Shown here piece after piece: positions 1-8,828 of a stretch of DNA of 64,000 nt. The stretch is from the NCBI RefSeq assembly GCF_021404305.1, contig NZ_JABFTX010000001.1, positions 434,001 through 498,000 of the forward strand, read 5' to 3'. This DNA is from Billgrantia ethanolica. GTDB lineage: Bacteria > Pseudomonadota > Gammaproteobacteria > Pseudomonadales > Halomonadaceae. Position numbers and translations under genes: made by a program. The stretch's first letter is position 1, and the number at the start of each line of letters is the position of its first letter. The notes beneath the pieces are model-generated. The model was not told the origin of the DNA. It searched no databases and saw nothing but the letters and a program-made list of their open reading frames with translations.

Positions 1-293
1 ATGCCGTCCTCGGCGGGACGACTGGCGAGAAAGTACTGGCCCGACGGCGCTTCGTTGCCGCGCACGTAGGTGCCGCTGCCCACCCGGGCCACGACCCGGC
101 CCTGGCGCTCCGCCTCGGCATAGGCACGGGTCACGGTACCCACCGTGACGCCCAGCCGATCGGCCAGCTGACGCTGTGGCGGCAGCTTCTGCCCCGCAGC
201 GAGTTCGCCGGTCTGGATCGCCAGGGCGATGGCATCGGCAATCACGCGGTAGCGCACGCCCTCGGAAGGGAGCTGAGGAACCCATATTGTCAT
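1..293 (-). CDS. GntR/MocR-type transcriptional regulator, N-terminal part only
   Basis: The reverse strand reads from an ATG at 293 to the window edge (about 97 residues), so the gene is cut. The translation begins MTIWVPQLPSEG and contains a GntR-type winged helix: helices around residues 20-75 with LPPQRQLADRLGV, then TVTRAYAEAERQGRV and GSGTYVRG. This pattern is typical of MocR/PdxR regulators, which add a C-terminal aminotransferase-like domain; that domain would lie outside the window, so MocR rather than a short GntR is inference. The gene is divergent from a LysE-type exporter, a common arrangement in which the regulator controls the exporter. Two short palindromes lie between them. 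Confidence 0.8.
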   Translation of the reverse strand, partial: MTIWVPQLPSEGVRYRVIADAIALAIQTGELAAGQKLPPQRQLADRLGVTVGTVTRAYAEAERQGRVVARVGSGTYVRGNEAPSGQYFLASRPAEDG

Positions 294-309
294 GGTGACA
301 ATAAAACCT

Positions 310-355
310 TTGACGCCAATATTGGCAGGATTATGCTGGAAATTGTGCGCACAAT
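310..355 (+). promoter_or_regulatory. promoter and palindromic operators of the LysE exporter
   Basis: TTGACG at 310-315 and TATGCT at 332-337, 16 bases apart, form a plausible sigma-70 promoter. GCCAATATTGGC (315-326) is a perfect palindrome inside the spacer, and ATTGTGCGCACAAT (342-355) is a second perfect palindrome near the expected transcription start. Both are well placed for the divergent MocR-like regulator, although binding is inference. A start site here argues against translation beginning at the in-frame codon at 333. Confidence 0.45.
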
Positions 356-377
356 CCAAGCGAAAATCAAAAATTGT

Positions 378-995
378 ATGGGTGCAAATGCAATGGAAGC
401 TTTGGCGTTACTCGGGCCGGCGGCCCTCTATATGATCTCGATGACCATCACTCCCGGGCCCAACAACGTGATGCTCACGGCCTCGGGAGCCAACTACGGC
501 TTCATGCGCACCTTGCCGCACATCTTCGGCATTCTGGGCGGCTGCTTCCTGCTCTTCGCCGGCATTGCCCTGGGGTTGGGGCTGATCTTCGAGCGCTACC
601 CGGCGGTGCAGACGGTGCTACGGGTGATCGGCAGTGCCTACCTGCTCTATCTGGCGTGGAAGATTGCCACCGCGCCGCCGCCCGATTTTCGCCTGGAGGG
701 CGAAGGACGACCCTTGAGCTTCTGGCAGGCGGCGGCGTTCCAGTTCGCCAATCCCAAGGCCTGGGTCATGGGGCTGGCGCTGATGGCGGGGTTTCTGCCT
801 GAAGGCGGTAACTTGGTGATCAACGCACTGATGCTGGCGGCCTTCGCCGAGCTGGTCGGTCTGCCCTGCATCGCCCTGTGGGCCGGGTTCGGCGTGGCCA
901 TCGGGCGCTGGCTCGACACGCCCCGCGCCTGGCGAATCTTCAACTGGACCATGGGGGGGCTGACCGCCGCCTGCGTCTACTTCATCCTGGCCTGA
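378..995 (+). CDS. LysE/RhtB family amino acid exporter
   Basis: A polytopic inner-membrane protein of about 205 residues, the usual LysE/RhtB length. The N-terminus carries the family signature ITPGPNNVMLTASGANYG, followed by a hydrophobic segment with GILGGCFLLFAG, the conserved GSAYLLYLAWK, and FQFANPKAWVM before the last membrane segments. Such proteins export amino acids or related small molecules using the membrane potential; the substrate cannot be read from sequence. I chose the ATG at 378; the ATG at 393 is an alternative. The frame is open from 333, but the predicted promoter overlaps that start. It is divergent from the MocR-like regulator. Confidence 0.85.
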   Translation: MGANAMEALALLGPAALYMISMTITPGPNNVMLTASGANYGFMRTLPHIFGILGGCFLLFAGIALGLGLIFERYPAVQTVLRVIGSAYLLYLAWKIATAPPPDFRLEGEGRPLSFWQAAAFQFANPKAWVMGLALMAGFLPEGGNLVINALMLAAFAELVGLPCIALWAGFGVAIGRWLDTPRAWRIFNWTMGGLTAACVYFILA

Positions 996-1013
996 TCGAG
1001 GGGGTAACCGTGG

Positions 1014-1961
1014 TTACAGGAAATCGGTCAGCTCCTCCGGGCTCATGTTACCGCCAGTGATCACCACCACCACATCGCCTTCGAAGGGTAACGCGACCGC
1101 CCCTTCGAGCAGGGCGGCCACACCCACGGCCGCGCCCGGTTCTGCCAGCAGCTTGGCCTGGTAGAGCAGATGGCGCATGGCGCGGCCGATGGCATCGTCG
1201 TCCACTTGCAGCAGTGTCTGGGTCGTTTTACGGCATACGGGGTAGGTGTGCTCACCGACGATGGCGGCGCCCAGGCTCTTGGCGCAGGTAGCGACCCGTG
1301 CCAGGCGCTCAGGCGCGCCGGCCGACCAGGCCGCGGCCATGCTGGCGGCCCCGCTGGGTTCCACGCCGATCAAGGCAAGCTCGGGCTTCAGTGCTGCGGC
1401 GGCCGAACCGATACCGGCGATCAAGCCGCCGCCACCCACCGGGCACAGGATGGCGGTAGCCTCGGGTGCCTGTTCGAGAATCTCCAGCCCCACCGTGCCC
1501 TGGCCGGCGATGATGCGCTCGTCGTCGTAGGGGTGCACCAGGGTCAGGCCGCGCTCCGCTACCAGCTTGCGCATCAGCTCCCAGGCTTGGTTGATGTCGC
1601 CGTGCAGAATCACCTCGGCGCCGAGCTTGCGGCTGCCTTCCACCTTGAACACGCTGGCGTTCTCGGGCATCACGATTGTCACCGGCACACCAGCCTCGCC
1701 GGCCGCCCAGGCGAGCCCCAAGGCGTGATTGCCCGCCGAGACCGCTCCCAGCCCGCCGGCCAACTCCGCATCGCCGGCGCTGCGCAACCAGTTGAGCCCA
1801 CCGCGAGGCTTGAACGAGCCGGTGCGCTGAAACAGCTCCCCCTTGAGCCAGATGCGCCGCCCGAACTGCTCGGACAGCACATGGTCGAGCAGCAGCGGCG
1901 TGGGCGGCAGGCTGTCGGCGATACGGCGCTGGGCTTCCAGAATACGTTCAAGCGGTAGCAT
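1014..1961 (-). CDS. threonine/serine dehydratase (PLP-dependent)
   Basis: A 315-residue fold-type II PLP enzyme without a C-terminal ACT domain, so it resembles catabolic threonine dehydratases or serine/threo-3-hydroxyaspartate ammonia-lyases, which deaminate hydroxy amino acids to 2-oxo acids. The PLP lysine lies in GSFKPRGG (around residue 50), the phosphate-binding glycine loop in PVGGGGLIAG, and the asparagine region in SAGNHALGLAWAA. The start follows GGAGTCTTCC. It lies 9 bases downstream of the ExoD gene and is probably cotranscribed with it. The exact substrate is uncertain. Confidence 0.8.
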   Translation of the reverse strand: MLPLERILEAQRRIADSLPPTPLLLDHVLSEQFGRRIWLKGELFQRTGSFKPRGGLNWLRSAGDAELAGGLGAVSAGNHALGLAWAAGEAGVPVTIVMPENASVFKVEGSRKLGAEVILHGDINQAWELMRKLVAERGLTLVHPYDDERIIAGQGTVGLEILEQAPEATAILCPVGGGGLIAGIGSAAAALKPELALIGVEPSGAASMAAAWSAGAPERLARVATCAKSLGAAIVGEHTYPVCRKTTQTLLQVDDDAIGRAMRHLLYQAKLLAEPGAAVGVAALLEGAVALPFEGDVVVVITGGNMSPEELTDFL

Positions 1962-1970
1962 GGAAGACTC

Positions 1971-2588
1971 CTACAGCAGGTTGTAGAGCATGGTGAAAAG
2001 ACTGATGCCGGTAATGATGAAAGCGATGATGGAGAGCAGGCCGTCCCGGGCCATGATGGCTAGCCCGAACAGGGTCAGCGCCACGCCGGCAATGTTGACC
2101 GTCAGCGGTACGAGTTCCATGGGGGGCATGGCGATGGAGAGCACGAAACAGGTTACGGCGATCACACGTATGGCGAAGTCGCCGGTCATGAACGAGATGC
2201 GATGGTAGACCAGGCGGTCGATCATTCGAGATGGCTTGCGCATCCAGCCCAGACCCTTGTGAACCTTGTCGCTTGAAAGCTGGCGATTTCGCAGCCAAGC
2301 CGGTAGCCAAAAGGTGCGTCGGCCGACCAGTAACTGAGCGCATACCAGAAAGGTAAACATGCCCATCAGTGAAGGCACCCCGGGAATCCCGCTGATGACC
2401 GGTGCCAAGGTCACCAGGCCGGCCAGCAACAGCAGGGGGCCGAAGGAGCGACGTCCGATCGCCTCCAGTACGGCATCGAAACGCAGCTTGCCCGAAGGGG
2501 TTTCGATCGCTTCGATGGTCTCGATCAGTTCGATCAGATTGTGCGGCTCTCTGGGCTCATCCTCGGTGTCCCCCTTGGATACTGCCAT
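1971..2588 (-). CDS. exopolysaccharide synthesis protein ExoD family
   Basis: A 205-residue integral membrane protein matching the ExoD family: a polar N-terminus with a short helix (LRFDAVLEAIGRRSFGPLLL), the conserved LAPVISGIPGVPSLMG region, QLLVGRRTFWLPAWLRNR, and a C-terminus of several hydrophobic helices. ExoD was named from a Sinorhizobium mutant affected in exopolysaccharide and alkaline tolerance; its biochemical role is unknown. The start follows GAGGAGACT. The threonine dehydratase begins 9 bases after its stop. Confidence 0.8.
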   Translation of the reverse strand: MAVSKGDTEDEPREPHNLIELIETIEAIETPSGKLRFDAVLEAIGRRSFGPLLLLAGLVTLAPVISGIPGVPSLMGMFTFLVCAQLLVGRRTFWLPAWLRNRQLSSDKVHKGLGWMRKPSRMIDRLVYHRISFMTGDFAIRVIAVTCFVLSIAMPPMELVPLTVNIAGVALTLFGLAIMARDGLLSIIAFIITGISLFTMLYNLL

Positions 2589-2658
2589 AGTCTCCTCGCT
2601 GCCTGGGTCCAGGGCCGCCTCAGGGGCGGCGCCACATTCAGCATAGCTTCACTATCGC

Positions 2659-3564
2659 TCAGGCCCAGCGCGGGTCGGCAGTGAAGGCCACCGTGAACCA
2701 GCGTCGCTCCGGCGGCGGGCTCAGCTTCGCGGCAATCTCTTCGCGAATCTCGTCGAGCACGGCGATGCCCCGCTCGGCGGCAAACTCAGGCGTGGTGACG
2801 ATATGGATCTCGATGTAGTGCCCGCGACCGGCCTTGGCCACGTGGCTGAAGTATTCGAGCAGTCCTTCACGCTGCATCACCGGCGCCATGGCGGCATGCA
2901 CTTCGCGGTCGATGTTGCTGGGAGCGATCAGCAGGATCTCGCGCAGCGCGCGGCGCACGATACCGATGGGCACCGGCATGAAGCAGACCGTGAGCACCAC
3001 CAGCAGCAGCGAATCGATGTAACGGGTCAGGTGTTCCCACTCGGTACCCTGCAGCAGCAGGCCGATGCTGAAAGCCACCAGCAGCGAAGTGGTGATGAGC
3101 GCGGCCATCAGCCAGCCCTGCATGTCGATGCGCACGAACTCCGACTGCGCCCGGCGGTTGATGCGGCGCTGGTAGAACACCATGGCGTAGCACATGGTGG
3201 CGACTACCACGGCATAGCCGATGGCCACGTCGAAGGCCAGCGGCTGGCCGCCCTCCATCAGTCCTTGGAGCGCATTGAGAAAGGCGTAAAAGCACAGCAG
3301 CATCAGAATGCTGCCGTTTAGTGCCGCTACCAGCGGCTCCAGGTGCCAGTAGCCGTGCTGGAAGCGCTGACTGGCCTCACGCACCGCCAGCCTCGCCACC
3401 AGCAGGGCGAGTGCCGACATGGCGGCGTCGATGGTGGAGAACACCCCGTCGAACAGGATCGACTGTGAGCCGGCCAGCAGCCCGAACGTCACCCCCAGGC
3501 TGGAAACCACCAGGGTGACGACAATGGAAACTTTCAGCGCTCGCTGCTCGAGAGAGGCTTGCAT
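2659..3564 (-). CDS. cation diffusion facilitator family transporter
   Basis: A protein of about 301 residues with four to six membrane spans followed by a soluble C-terminal domain, matching cation efflux (CDF) proteins that exchange divalent metal ions for protons. The motif FDGVFSTIDAAMSALALLVARL in the second span carries the usual acidic positions, and HGYWHLEPLVAALNG is the conserved loop before the third span. The C-terminal part (VHAAMAPVMQREGLLEYFSHV onwards) is the cytoplasmic ferredoxin-like domain. I chose the start at 3564, preceded by AGGAACCATC, over the longer frame from 3633. The metal is not determinable. Confidence 0.8.
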   Translation of the reverse strand: MQASLEQRALKVSIVVTLVVSSLGVTFGLLAGSQSILFDGVFSTIDAAMSALALLVARLAVREASQRFQHGYWHLEPLVAALNGSILMLLCFYAFLNALQGLMEGGQPLAFDVAIGYAVVVATMCYAMVFYQRRINRRAQSEFVRIDMQGWLMAALITTSLLVAFSIGLLLQGTEWEHLTRYIDSLLLVVLTVCFMPVPIGIVRRALREILLIAPSNIDREVHAAMAPVMQREGLLEYFSHVAKAGRGHYIEIHIVTTPEFAAERGIAVLDEIREEIAAKLSPPPERRWFTVAFTADPRWA

Positions 3565-3651
3565 GATGGTTCCTCGAAACGCAAAACCTCCCATGCTAAC
3601 CGAGCCAGGGAAAAGAGGGGAGAGGGAGGGCAACCAGGCGTGTGAAAGCGA

Positions 3652-4107
3652 CTAAAGGTGCGGGAGCGATGGCGCCTGCTTGACCACCCCAAACGCAAAG
3701 CTGGTATCGATGGAGCCGATGCCGGGAATGGTGTGCAGGGTGTCGCGCATGAAGCGCTCGTAGTCCTCGAGGCTCGCCGCCACCACCCGCAGCTGGTAGT
3801 CGCGCTGCCCCGTCAGCACGAAGCAGTCGATGATCTCGTCGATCTCCCGCACCCTGCGCTCGAATTTGGCCACCGTCTCGGTGTCGTGGCGGGCCAGAGA
3901 GATGCGGGTGAAGACGGTCAGGGGATAGCCGTAGCGTTTCTGATCGATGATCGCCGTATAGCCGCGTATCACACCCTGCTCCTCGAGTCGCCGGACTCGC
4001 CGTAGGCAAGGGGAGGGAGAGAGGTTGACTCGCTGGGCCAGATCCTGATTGCTCAGACGTCCGTCGAGCTGGAGCTCATGCAGGATCTTGCGATCGATCT
4101 TGTCCAT
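3652..4107 (-). CDS. Lrp/AsnC family regulator, probable MdeR-type
   Basis: 151 residues from the ATG at 4107, which starts MDKIDRKILHELQLDGR, the canonical AsnC N-terminus. A helix-turn-helix follows (LSNQDLAQRVNLSPSPCLRRVRRL, about 19-42), then the RAM effector-binding domain (VLTGQRDYQLRVVA and the ending FAFGVVKQ). The longer frame upstream adds an unrelated hydrophobic stretch and is rejected. The gene is divergent from the methionine gamma-lyase gene, as mdeR is from mdeA in Pseudomonas putida, so sulfur amino acid-responsive control of that enzyme is a strong inference. Confidence 0.85.
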   Translation of the reverse strand: MDKIDRKILHELQLDGRLSNQDLAQRVNLSPSPCLRRVRRLEEQGVIRGYTAIIDQKRYGYPLTVFTRISLARHDTETVAKFERRVREIDEIIDCFVLTGQRDYQLRVVAASLEDYERFMRDTLHTIPGIGSIDTSFAFGVVKQAPSLPHL

Positions 4108-4237
4108 GGTCGAGCCTATTCTTGGAATATTATTGCTAAAAAATAAATAAACGAGGCAGAGAACGAAAGCTAATTCTCCCAATGCGGGCATAGCATGACA
4201 AGTCAACGAATGACATTCCTCACCGTGGAGTCAAGTC
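4108..4237. promoter_or_regulatory. AT-rich divergent promoter region between AsnC regulator and methionine gamma-lyase
   Basis: This 130-base spacer contains an unusually AT-rich run at about 4124-4152 (GGAATATTATTGC followed by AAAAAATAAATAAAC) in an otherwise GC-rich neighbourhood. Lrp/AsnC proteins prefer flexible AT-rich DNA with loose symmetry, so this is the likely binding site of the divergent regulator. No strict palindrome is visible. Confidence 0.45.
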
Positions 4238-5479
4238 ATGCAACACTCTCAGCAGGGCCACTCTCAGCAAGGCCACTCGCAGCAAGGCTATTATCACCAA
4301 GAACAAGGCTTCGCCACGCGGGCCATCCACGCCGCCTACGATAGCCGGGACGAGCAGGGGGCACTGACACCGCCCATGCATCTGACCTCCACTTTTACCT
4401 TCGAGAGTGTCGAGCAGGGCGTCGAACGCTTTGCCGGCGAAGCTCCCGGCCACTTCTACTCGCGGATCTCCAATCCCACGGTGGCTACCCTGGAGCAGCG
4501 CATGGCCAACCTGGAGGGAGCCGAGGCCGGCCTGGCCACCGCCTCGGGCATGGGCGCCATCACCGCGCTGATGTGGAGCCTGCTGCGCCCCGGAGATGAG
4601 CTGATCACGGACAGCCATCTCTACGGCTGTACGCATGCCTTCTTCCACCACGGCCTGACCGAGTTCGGCATCCGCGTCAAGCACGTGGACCTCTCCCGGC
4701 CGGAGGCGTTGGAAGCGGCAATCGGCGAGCGCACCAAGCTCGTCTATTTCGAGACCCCGGCCAACCCCACCATGCGCCTGGTGGACATCGAAGCGGTTAG
4801 CCGCATTGCGCAGCGGCACGGGGCGCGTGTGGTGGTGGACAACACCTACGCCACTCCCGTCATCACCCGGCCTATCGAGCGGGGCGCGGATTTCGTGGTG
4901 CACTCCGCCACCAAGTACCTGGGCGGTCACGGCGATCTGATCGCGGGCATGCTGGTGGGCAGTGAGGAGGACATGCACCGAGTGCGTCTCACCGGACTGA
5001 AGGACTTCACCGGCGCGGTGATGTCGCCCTTCACTGCGTTTCTGATCATGCGTGGTCTGAAGACGCTCGAAATTCGTATGCAGCGGCAATCCGTCTCGGC
5101 GCTCGAGGTGGCCAGCTGGCTAGAGCGACACCCGGCGGTCGAGCGTGTCCATTATCCCGGGCTGACCAGCTTTCCGCAGCATGAGCTGGCACGGCGTCAG
5201 ATGGGCGATTACGGCGGCATCATCGCCTTCGAGCTCGCCGGTGGCCTGGAAGCCGGGCGCCGCTTCATGAATCGACTCGAGCTGATTCAGCGCGCCGTAT
5301 CGCTGGGCGATGCGGAAAGTCTGATCCAGCATCCTGCCAGCATGACCCACTCGGTGCTGAGCCCCGAGGAGCGTGCCGAACATGGGATTTCAGATTCACT
5401 GATCCGCCTTTCCGTGGGGCTTGAAACACCGTCGGACATTCAGGCGGATCTGGCCCAAGCGCTGGAGGCCAGGACTTAA
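4238..5479 (+). CDS. mdeA: methionine gamma-lyase
   Basis: A 413-residue PLP enzyme of the Cys/Met metabolism family, acting as a soluble tetramer that cleaves L-methionine to methanethiol, 2-oxobutyrate and ammonia. The PLP lysine sits in VVHSATKYLGGHGDLIAG. YGCTHAFFHHG carries the cysteine corresponding to Cys116 of the P. putida enzyme, characteristic of methionine gamma-lyase rather than cystathionine synthase or lyase. Further matches are GLKDFTGAVMSP and the C-terminal VSLGDAESLIQHPASMTHS. The N-terminus is unusual: three copies of HSQQG encoded by three 15-base tandem repeats (4244-4288) precede the catalytic domain. A divergent AsnC regulator lies upstream. Confidence 0.87.
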   Translation: MQHSQQGHSQQGHSQQGYYHQEQGFATRAIHAAYDSRDEQGALTPPMHLTSTFTFESVEQGVERFAGEAPGHFYSRISNPTVATLEQRMANLEGAEAGLATASGMGAITALMWSLLRPGDELITDSHLYGCTHAFFHHGLTEFGIRVKHVDLSRPEALEAAIGERTKLVYFETPANPTMRLVDIEAVSRIAQRHGARVVVDNTYATPVITRPIERGADFVVHSATKYLGGHGDLIAGMLVGSEEDMHRVRLTGLKDFTGAVMSPFTAFLIMRGLKTLEIRMQRQSVSALEVASWLERHPAVERVHYPGLTSFPQHELARRQMGDYGGIIAFELAGGLEAGRRFMNRLELIQRAVSLGDAESLIQHPASMTHSVLSPEERAEHGISDSLIRLSVGLETPSDIQADLAQALEART

Positions 5480-5516
5480 TACCTATAGACAAAAGTCGTA
5501 ATTTTGGACTTTTGGC

Positions 5517-5543
5517 TAAAATCTGCCGGCCGGCTGCCGATGA
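5517..5543 (+). promoter_or_regulatory. sigma-28 (FliA) promoter of the chemoreceptor gene
   Basis: TAAA at 5517-5520, exactly 15 bases, then GCCGATGA at 5536-5543. This matches the flagellar sigma-28 consensus TAAA-N15-GCCGATAA at 11 of 12 positions. It lies 57 bases upstream of the chemoreceptor start, as expected for a late flagellar or chemotaxis gene. Confidence 0.8.
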
Positions 5544-5599
5544 AAACTTTGTATCTGGAGGTTTGACACCAAAGTTCTACGACCCATGGGAGCGGTACG

Positions 5600-7312
5600 A
5601 TGAGGCATCTTTCCATCAAGTGGAGCCTGACGGCAGCCCTGGCCGCGCTTGTACTGATGATCGGATTGATCAGTGGGTTGGGGTTCTATTCCAACAGCAG
5701 CAGTGGAGCCGCCCTGCACGAGCTGGCGGAAACCAACGCTCAGCTCTCCAACCTGGCCAATCGCGCCCAGGTCAACGTACTGCGTGCGCAGACCTTTCTC
5801 GACCGCTATGCCGCCCACAGCGCCCAGGGCAACCCCGATCTTGGCCGCGAAAATCAGGAAATGGCCATGGCGGCGGTGGAGACCGCGCAGGGGCGTTTCG
5901 CCGAGTTCCGGCAGATTGCCATCGCGCCTGACGATACCCGCGCACCCTACGTTGCCGCCATTGCCGAGGCCTACGATGCCTACGTCAACGAAGGGCTGGT
6001 ACCGCTGCTGGATGCCGCCCCCTTTCTGGTTCAGCGCCGGCAGGACCAGTTGGCCGAACTGGGGGCAGGTCTGGACCATGCCATGGAGGCCTTCATTGCC
6101 TACAGCGATCAGCGTGGCGCCGTTGCCATCGCAGAGGTGAAAACCCTGACCAATCGCATCGGGGCGACTGCTCTCGGTCTGCTGATCGTGGCTCTGGCTG
6201 CCGCCTTCCTCATTCGCCTTGCCATGATGCGCGTGGTCGTGACCCCCTTGCGTGACGCCATTGCCCATTTCGAGCGCATCGCCGATGGCGACCTGACAGC
6301 ACGTATCGAGGATCGCGGCCGCAACGAGATCGGCCAGCTCTACGGTGCCTTGGGGCGCATGCAGGAAAAGCTCAAGACGCTGGTGGTGTCGCTGCGGCAA
6401 AGCAGCGAATTCGTCTTCACCGGTGCCGGAGAGATTGCTGCGGGCAGCCAGGACCTCTCGTCGCGTACCGAGGAGCAGGCCGCCGCCCTGCAGCAGACGG
6501 CTTCCAGCATGGAGGAGATGGCCTCCACGGTGAGCAAGAATACCGACACCGCCATCGAGGCCGACCGGCTTGCCGCTTCGGCTTCGCAAACCGCCGAGGC
6601 GGGGGGCGAAGAGGTGGAGCGTACCGTCAAGCTGATGCGCGAGATTTCCGAGAGTGCCAAACGCATCAACGAGATCATCGGCGTGATCGACTCCATCGCC
6701 TTCCAGACCAACATCCTGGCGCTCAATGCCTCGGTCGAGGCGGCGCGGGCGGGTGAGCAGGGCCGCGGCTTCGCCGTGGTGGCAAGCGAGGTTCGCTCCC
6801 TGGCCAGCCGCAGTGCGGAGTCGGCCAGAGAGATCCGTAACCTGATCGAAGCCACTACCAGCCAGATCGGTACCGGTGCCGAACAGGCCGAGCGCAGCGG
6901 TGAAACCATCAATGCCACCGTCGACTCGATTCGGCAGGTCACCGCGCTGATGGCCGAGATCTCCACCGCGACACGGGAGCAGAACAGCGGCATCGAGCAG
7001 ATCAACTCGGCGCTTACCGAGATGGACTCCGTCACCCAGCAGAATGCCTCTCTGGTCCAGCAGACGAGCGCCGCCGCCGCCTCGCTGGAGCAGCAATCAA
7101 GCAGCCTGGCGGCACTGATCGCCACCTTCCGCGTCGACGAACAAGCCATGTCGGCTACCGCCGCAACTCAACCGCAAGATCGCCGCCGCCCGGGGCAGAA
7201 TCCAACGACACCAGACGCTGCCGATAAGCATCGGCTCGTCAAGCTGGTCGATCCCAAGCCGGCCGGTACCCGCAAGCGCACCGCCGCCGAAGAGGACTGG
7301 AGCGAGTTCTAG
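5600..7312 (+). CDS. methyl-accepting chemotaxis protein
   Basis: A 570-residue transmembrane chemoreceptor. TM1 is about residues 9-31, a periplasmic four-helix-type sensor (about 32-187) follows, TM2 is about 188-208, then HAMP ([23 protein letters not shown]) and a long coiled-coil signalling domain with the hairpin tip [30 protein letters not shown]. The C-terminus is EEDWSEF, which fits the aromatic pentapeptide that tethers CheR/CheB in high-abundance receptors. The ligand is unknown. Transcription most likely starts from the sigma-28 promoter at 5517. GGGAG lies upstream of the start codon. Confidence 0.92.
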   Translation: MRHLSIKWSLTAALAALVLMIGLISGLGFYSNSSSGAALHELAETNAQLSNLANRAQVNVLRAQTFLDRYAAHSAQGNPDLGRENQEMAMAAVETAQGRFAEFRQIAIAPDDTRAPYVAAIAEAYDAYVNEGLVPLLDAAPFLVQRRQDQLAELGAGLDHAMEAFIAYSDQRGAVAIAEVKTLTNRIGATALGLLIVALAAAFLIRLAMMRVVVTPLRDAIAHFERIADGDLTARIEDRGRNEIGQLYGALGRMQEKLKTLVVSLRQSSEFVFTGAGEIAAGSQDLSSRTEEQAAALQQTASSMEEMASTVSKNTDTAIEADRLAASASQTAEAGGEEVERTVKLMREISESAKRINEIIGVIDSIAFQTNILALNASVEAARAGEQGRGFAVVASEVRSLASRSAESAREIRNLIEATTSQIGTGAEQAERSGETINATVDSIRQVTALMAEISTATREQNSGIEQINSALTEMDSVTQQNASLVQQTSAAAASLEQQSSSLAALIATFRVDEQAMSATAATQPQDRRRPGQNPTTPDAADKHRLVKLVDPKPAGTRKRTAAEEDWSEF

Positions 7313-7428
7313 GCTGGCGTATCGGGGCGAGTCTTGAGGAAAGGCTGTAAATTTTTGTGAAAACAAAGGCTTGGCATAAATTGCGCGACTAGACTGCGAA
7401 CCAGGATGGATGGCAGAAGGAGCGCAAC

Positions 7429-8778
7429 ATGACAAGGGATTCCACATCCAACAGCCTGCCCAGAGCCACCGCAGGCGAAACGTTGGCGGTGATGGGCGAT
7501 GTCTTCGTACCCAACATCGCCAAGGGCGTGATCATTCGGCGGCCCAAGGTAGTGGGTTTAGCGGAAAAACTCGGTCTGGATGAGCGGGCCGTGCGTCGTC
7601 TGCAGACGCTCAACGAGAAGTACGGCTCGGGCCCGCTGATGCTCAACACGCCCGAGGGCAAGCCGATGGCGCTGATCCTCGACCCCGACCACGCCAACCG
7701 GGTGCTTAACGAAACCCCCGAGCCGTTCGCCACGGCGGAATGGGCCAAGCGCAAGGCGCTGGAGCACTTCGAGCCCGATATGGCACTGGTTTCTCACGGA
7801 CCCGAACGGGCCGAGCGCCGCCGTTTCAATGAAGAGGTGCTGCAGAGCGAATGTCCGGTGCATGGTCTGGGGGCTCGTTTCGTGCAGGTGGTCGAGCAAG
7901 AGGCCGATGAGCTGCTCACCCGGGTCGAACGTCATGAGGGCAAGCTCGACTGGGACATGTTCGAAGCGACCTGGAATCGCGTGGTGCGCCGTGTGGTGCT
8001 GGGCGATACCGCCCGCGACGACCAGGCCCTGACGGAGATGCTGGAAAAGCTGCGCAGCGCGGCTAACTGGGCCTTCTTTCACCCGGGCCACAACCGTGTG
8101 AAGGACGACTTTCTCGAACGCATCCGTGCCTATCTCGAGCGTGGCGAAGAAGGCAGCCTGGCGGGGGAGATCGCCCGCACGCCGACCAACGAGACCACCC
8201 AGCCCGAGCATCAGGTACCGCAGTACCTGTTCGCCTTCGACCCGGCGGGTATGGCCACCTTCCGCGCCCTGGCGCTGCTTGCCGCTCACCCCAATCAGGC
8301 CGAGCGGGCCCAGGCCGAGATCGCCGATCATGCCGGCCATCCGGCGCCCAGGCTGGAGTTCCTGCGATCCTGTCTGCTCGAGTCGCTACGCTTATGGCCC
8401 ACCACGCCCATGGTGCTGCGCCAGGCCACCGAGGCAACCGAGTGGGAGAACGGCACCATGCCAGCCGAAACGTCGATCCTGATCCTGGCGCCCTATTTCC
8501 ATCGCGATGACCGCCACCTGAATGAAGCCGATCGCTTCAATCCGGACCTGTGGCTGGAGCCGGATGCCGCTGGCGACTGGCCGCTGATCCCCTTCAGCGG
8601 TGGTACCGGCATCTGCCCAGGGCGCCGCGTGGTGCAGACGGTGACCAGCCACATGCTGGCCAAGCTGCTGCGAGGCCGGGAGTTCCAGCTGAACCCACCG
8701 ACGCGCCTGCTCAGCAGCAAACCGATGCCGCCGCTGCTCAACAACTACGACCTGGAGTTCAAGGTCGGTAGCAGGTAG
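7429..8778 (+). CDS. cytochrome P450
   Basis: A 449-residue soluble P450. The haem-binding loop PFSGGTGICPGRR contains the axial cysteine, and the K-helix ExxR is in LLESLRLWP. The I-helix region reads FAFDPAGMATFRALALLA and lacks the usual acid-threonine pair of monooxygenases, so the oxygen activation mode may be atypical, as in some peroxygenase-like P450s. No ferredoxin or reductase gene is adjacent. GAAGGAG lies at a good distance from the ATG. The substrate is unknown. It converges on a diguanylate cyclase gene. Confidence 0.88.
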   Translation: MTRDSTSNSLPRATAGETLAVMGDVFVPNIAKGVIIRRPKVVGLAEKLGLDERAVRRLQTLNEKYGSGPLMLNTPEGKPMALILDPDHANRVLNETPEPFATAEWAKRKALEHFEPDMALVSHGPERAERRRFNEEVLQSECPVHGLGARFVQVVEQEADELLTRVERHEGKLDWDMFEATWNRVVRRVVLGDTARDDQALTEMLEKLRSAANWAFFHPGHNRVKDDFLERIRAYLERGEEGSLAGEIARTPTNETTQPEHQVPQYLFAFDPAGMATFRALALLAAHPNQAERAQAEIADHAGHPAPRLEFLRSCLLESLRLWPTTPMVLRQATEATEWENGTMPAETSILILAPYFHRDDRHLNEADRFNPDLWLEPDAAGDWPLIPFSGGTGICPGRRVVQTVTSHMLAKLLRGREFQLNPPTRLLSSKPMPPLLNNYDLEFKVGSR

Positions 8779-8786
8779 GAGCCATC

Positions 8787-8828
8787 AGCGATACCGCGCT
8801 ACCGAAGCATGAGGGGCGCGGTGTCGCT
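8787..8828. terminator. hairpin between convergent P450 and diguanylate cyclase genes
   Basis: AGCGA-T-ACCGCG (8787-8798) pairs with CGCGGT-G-TCGCT (8817-8828), leaving an 18-base loop. There is no clear T-run on either side, so termination in both directions is only a possibility. Confidence 0.35.
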
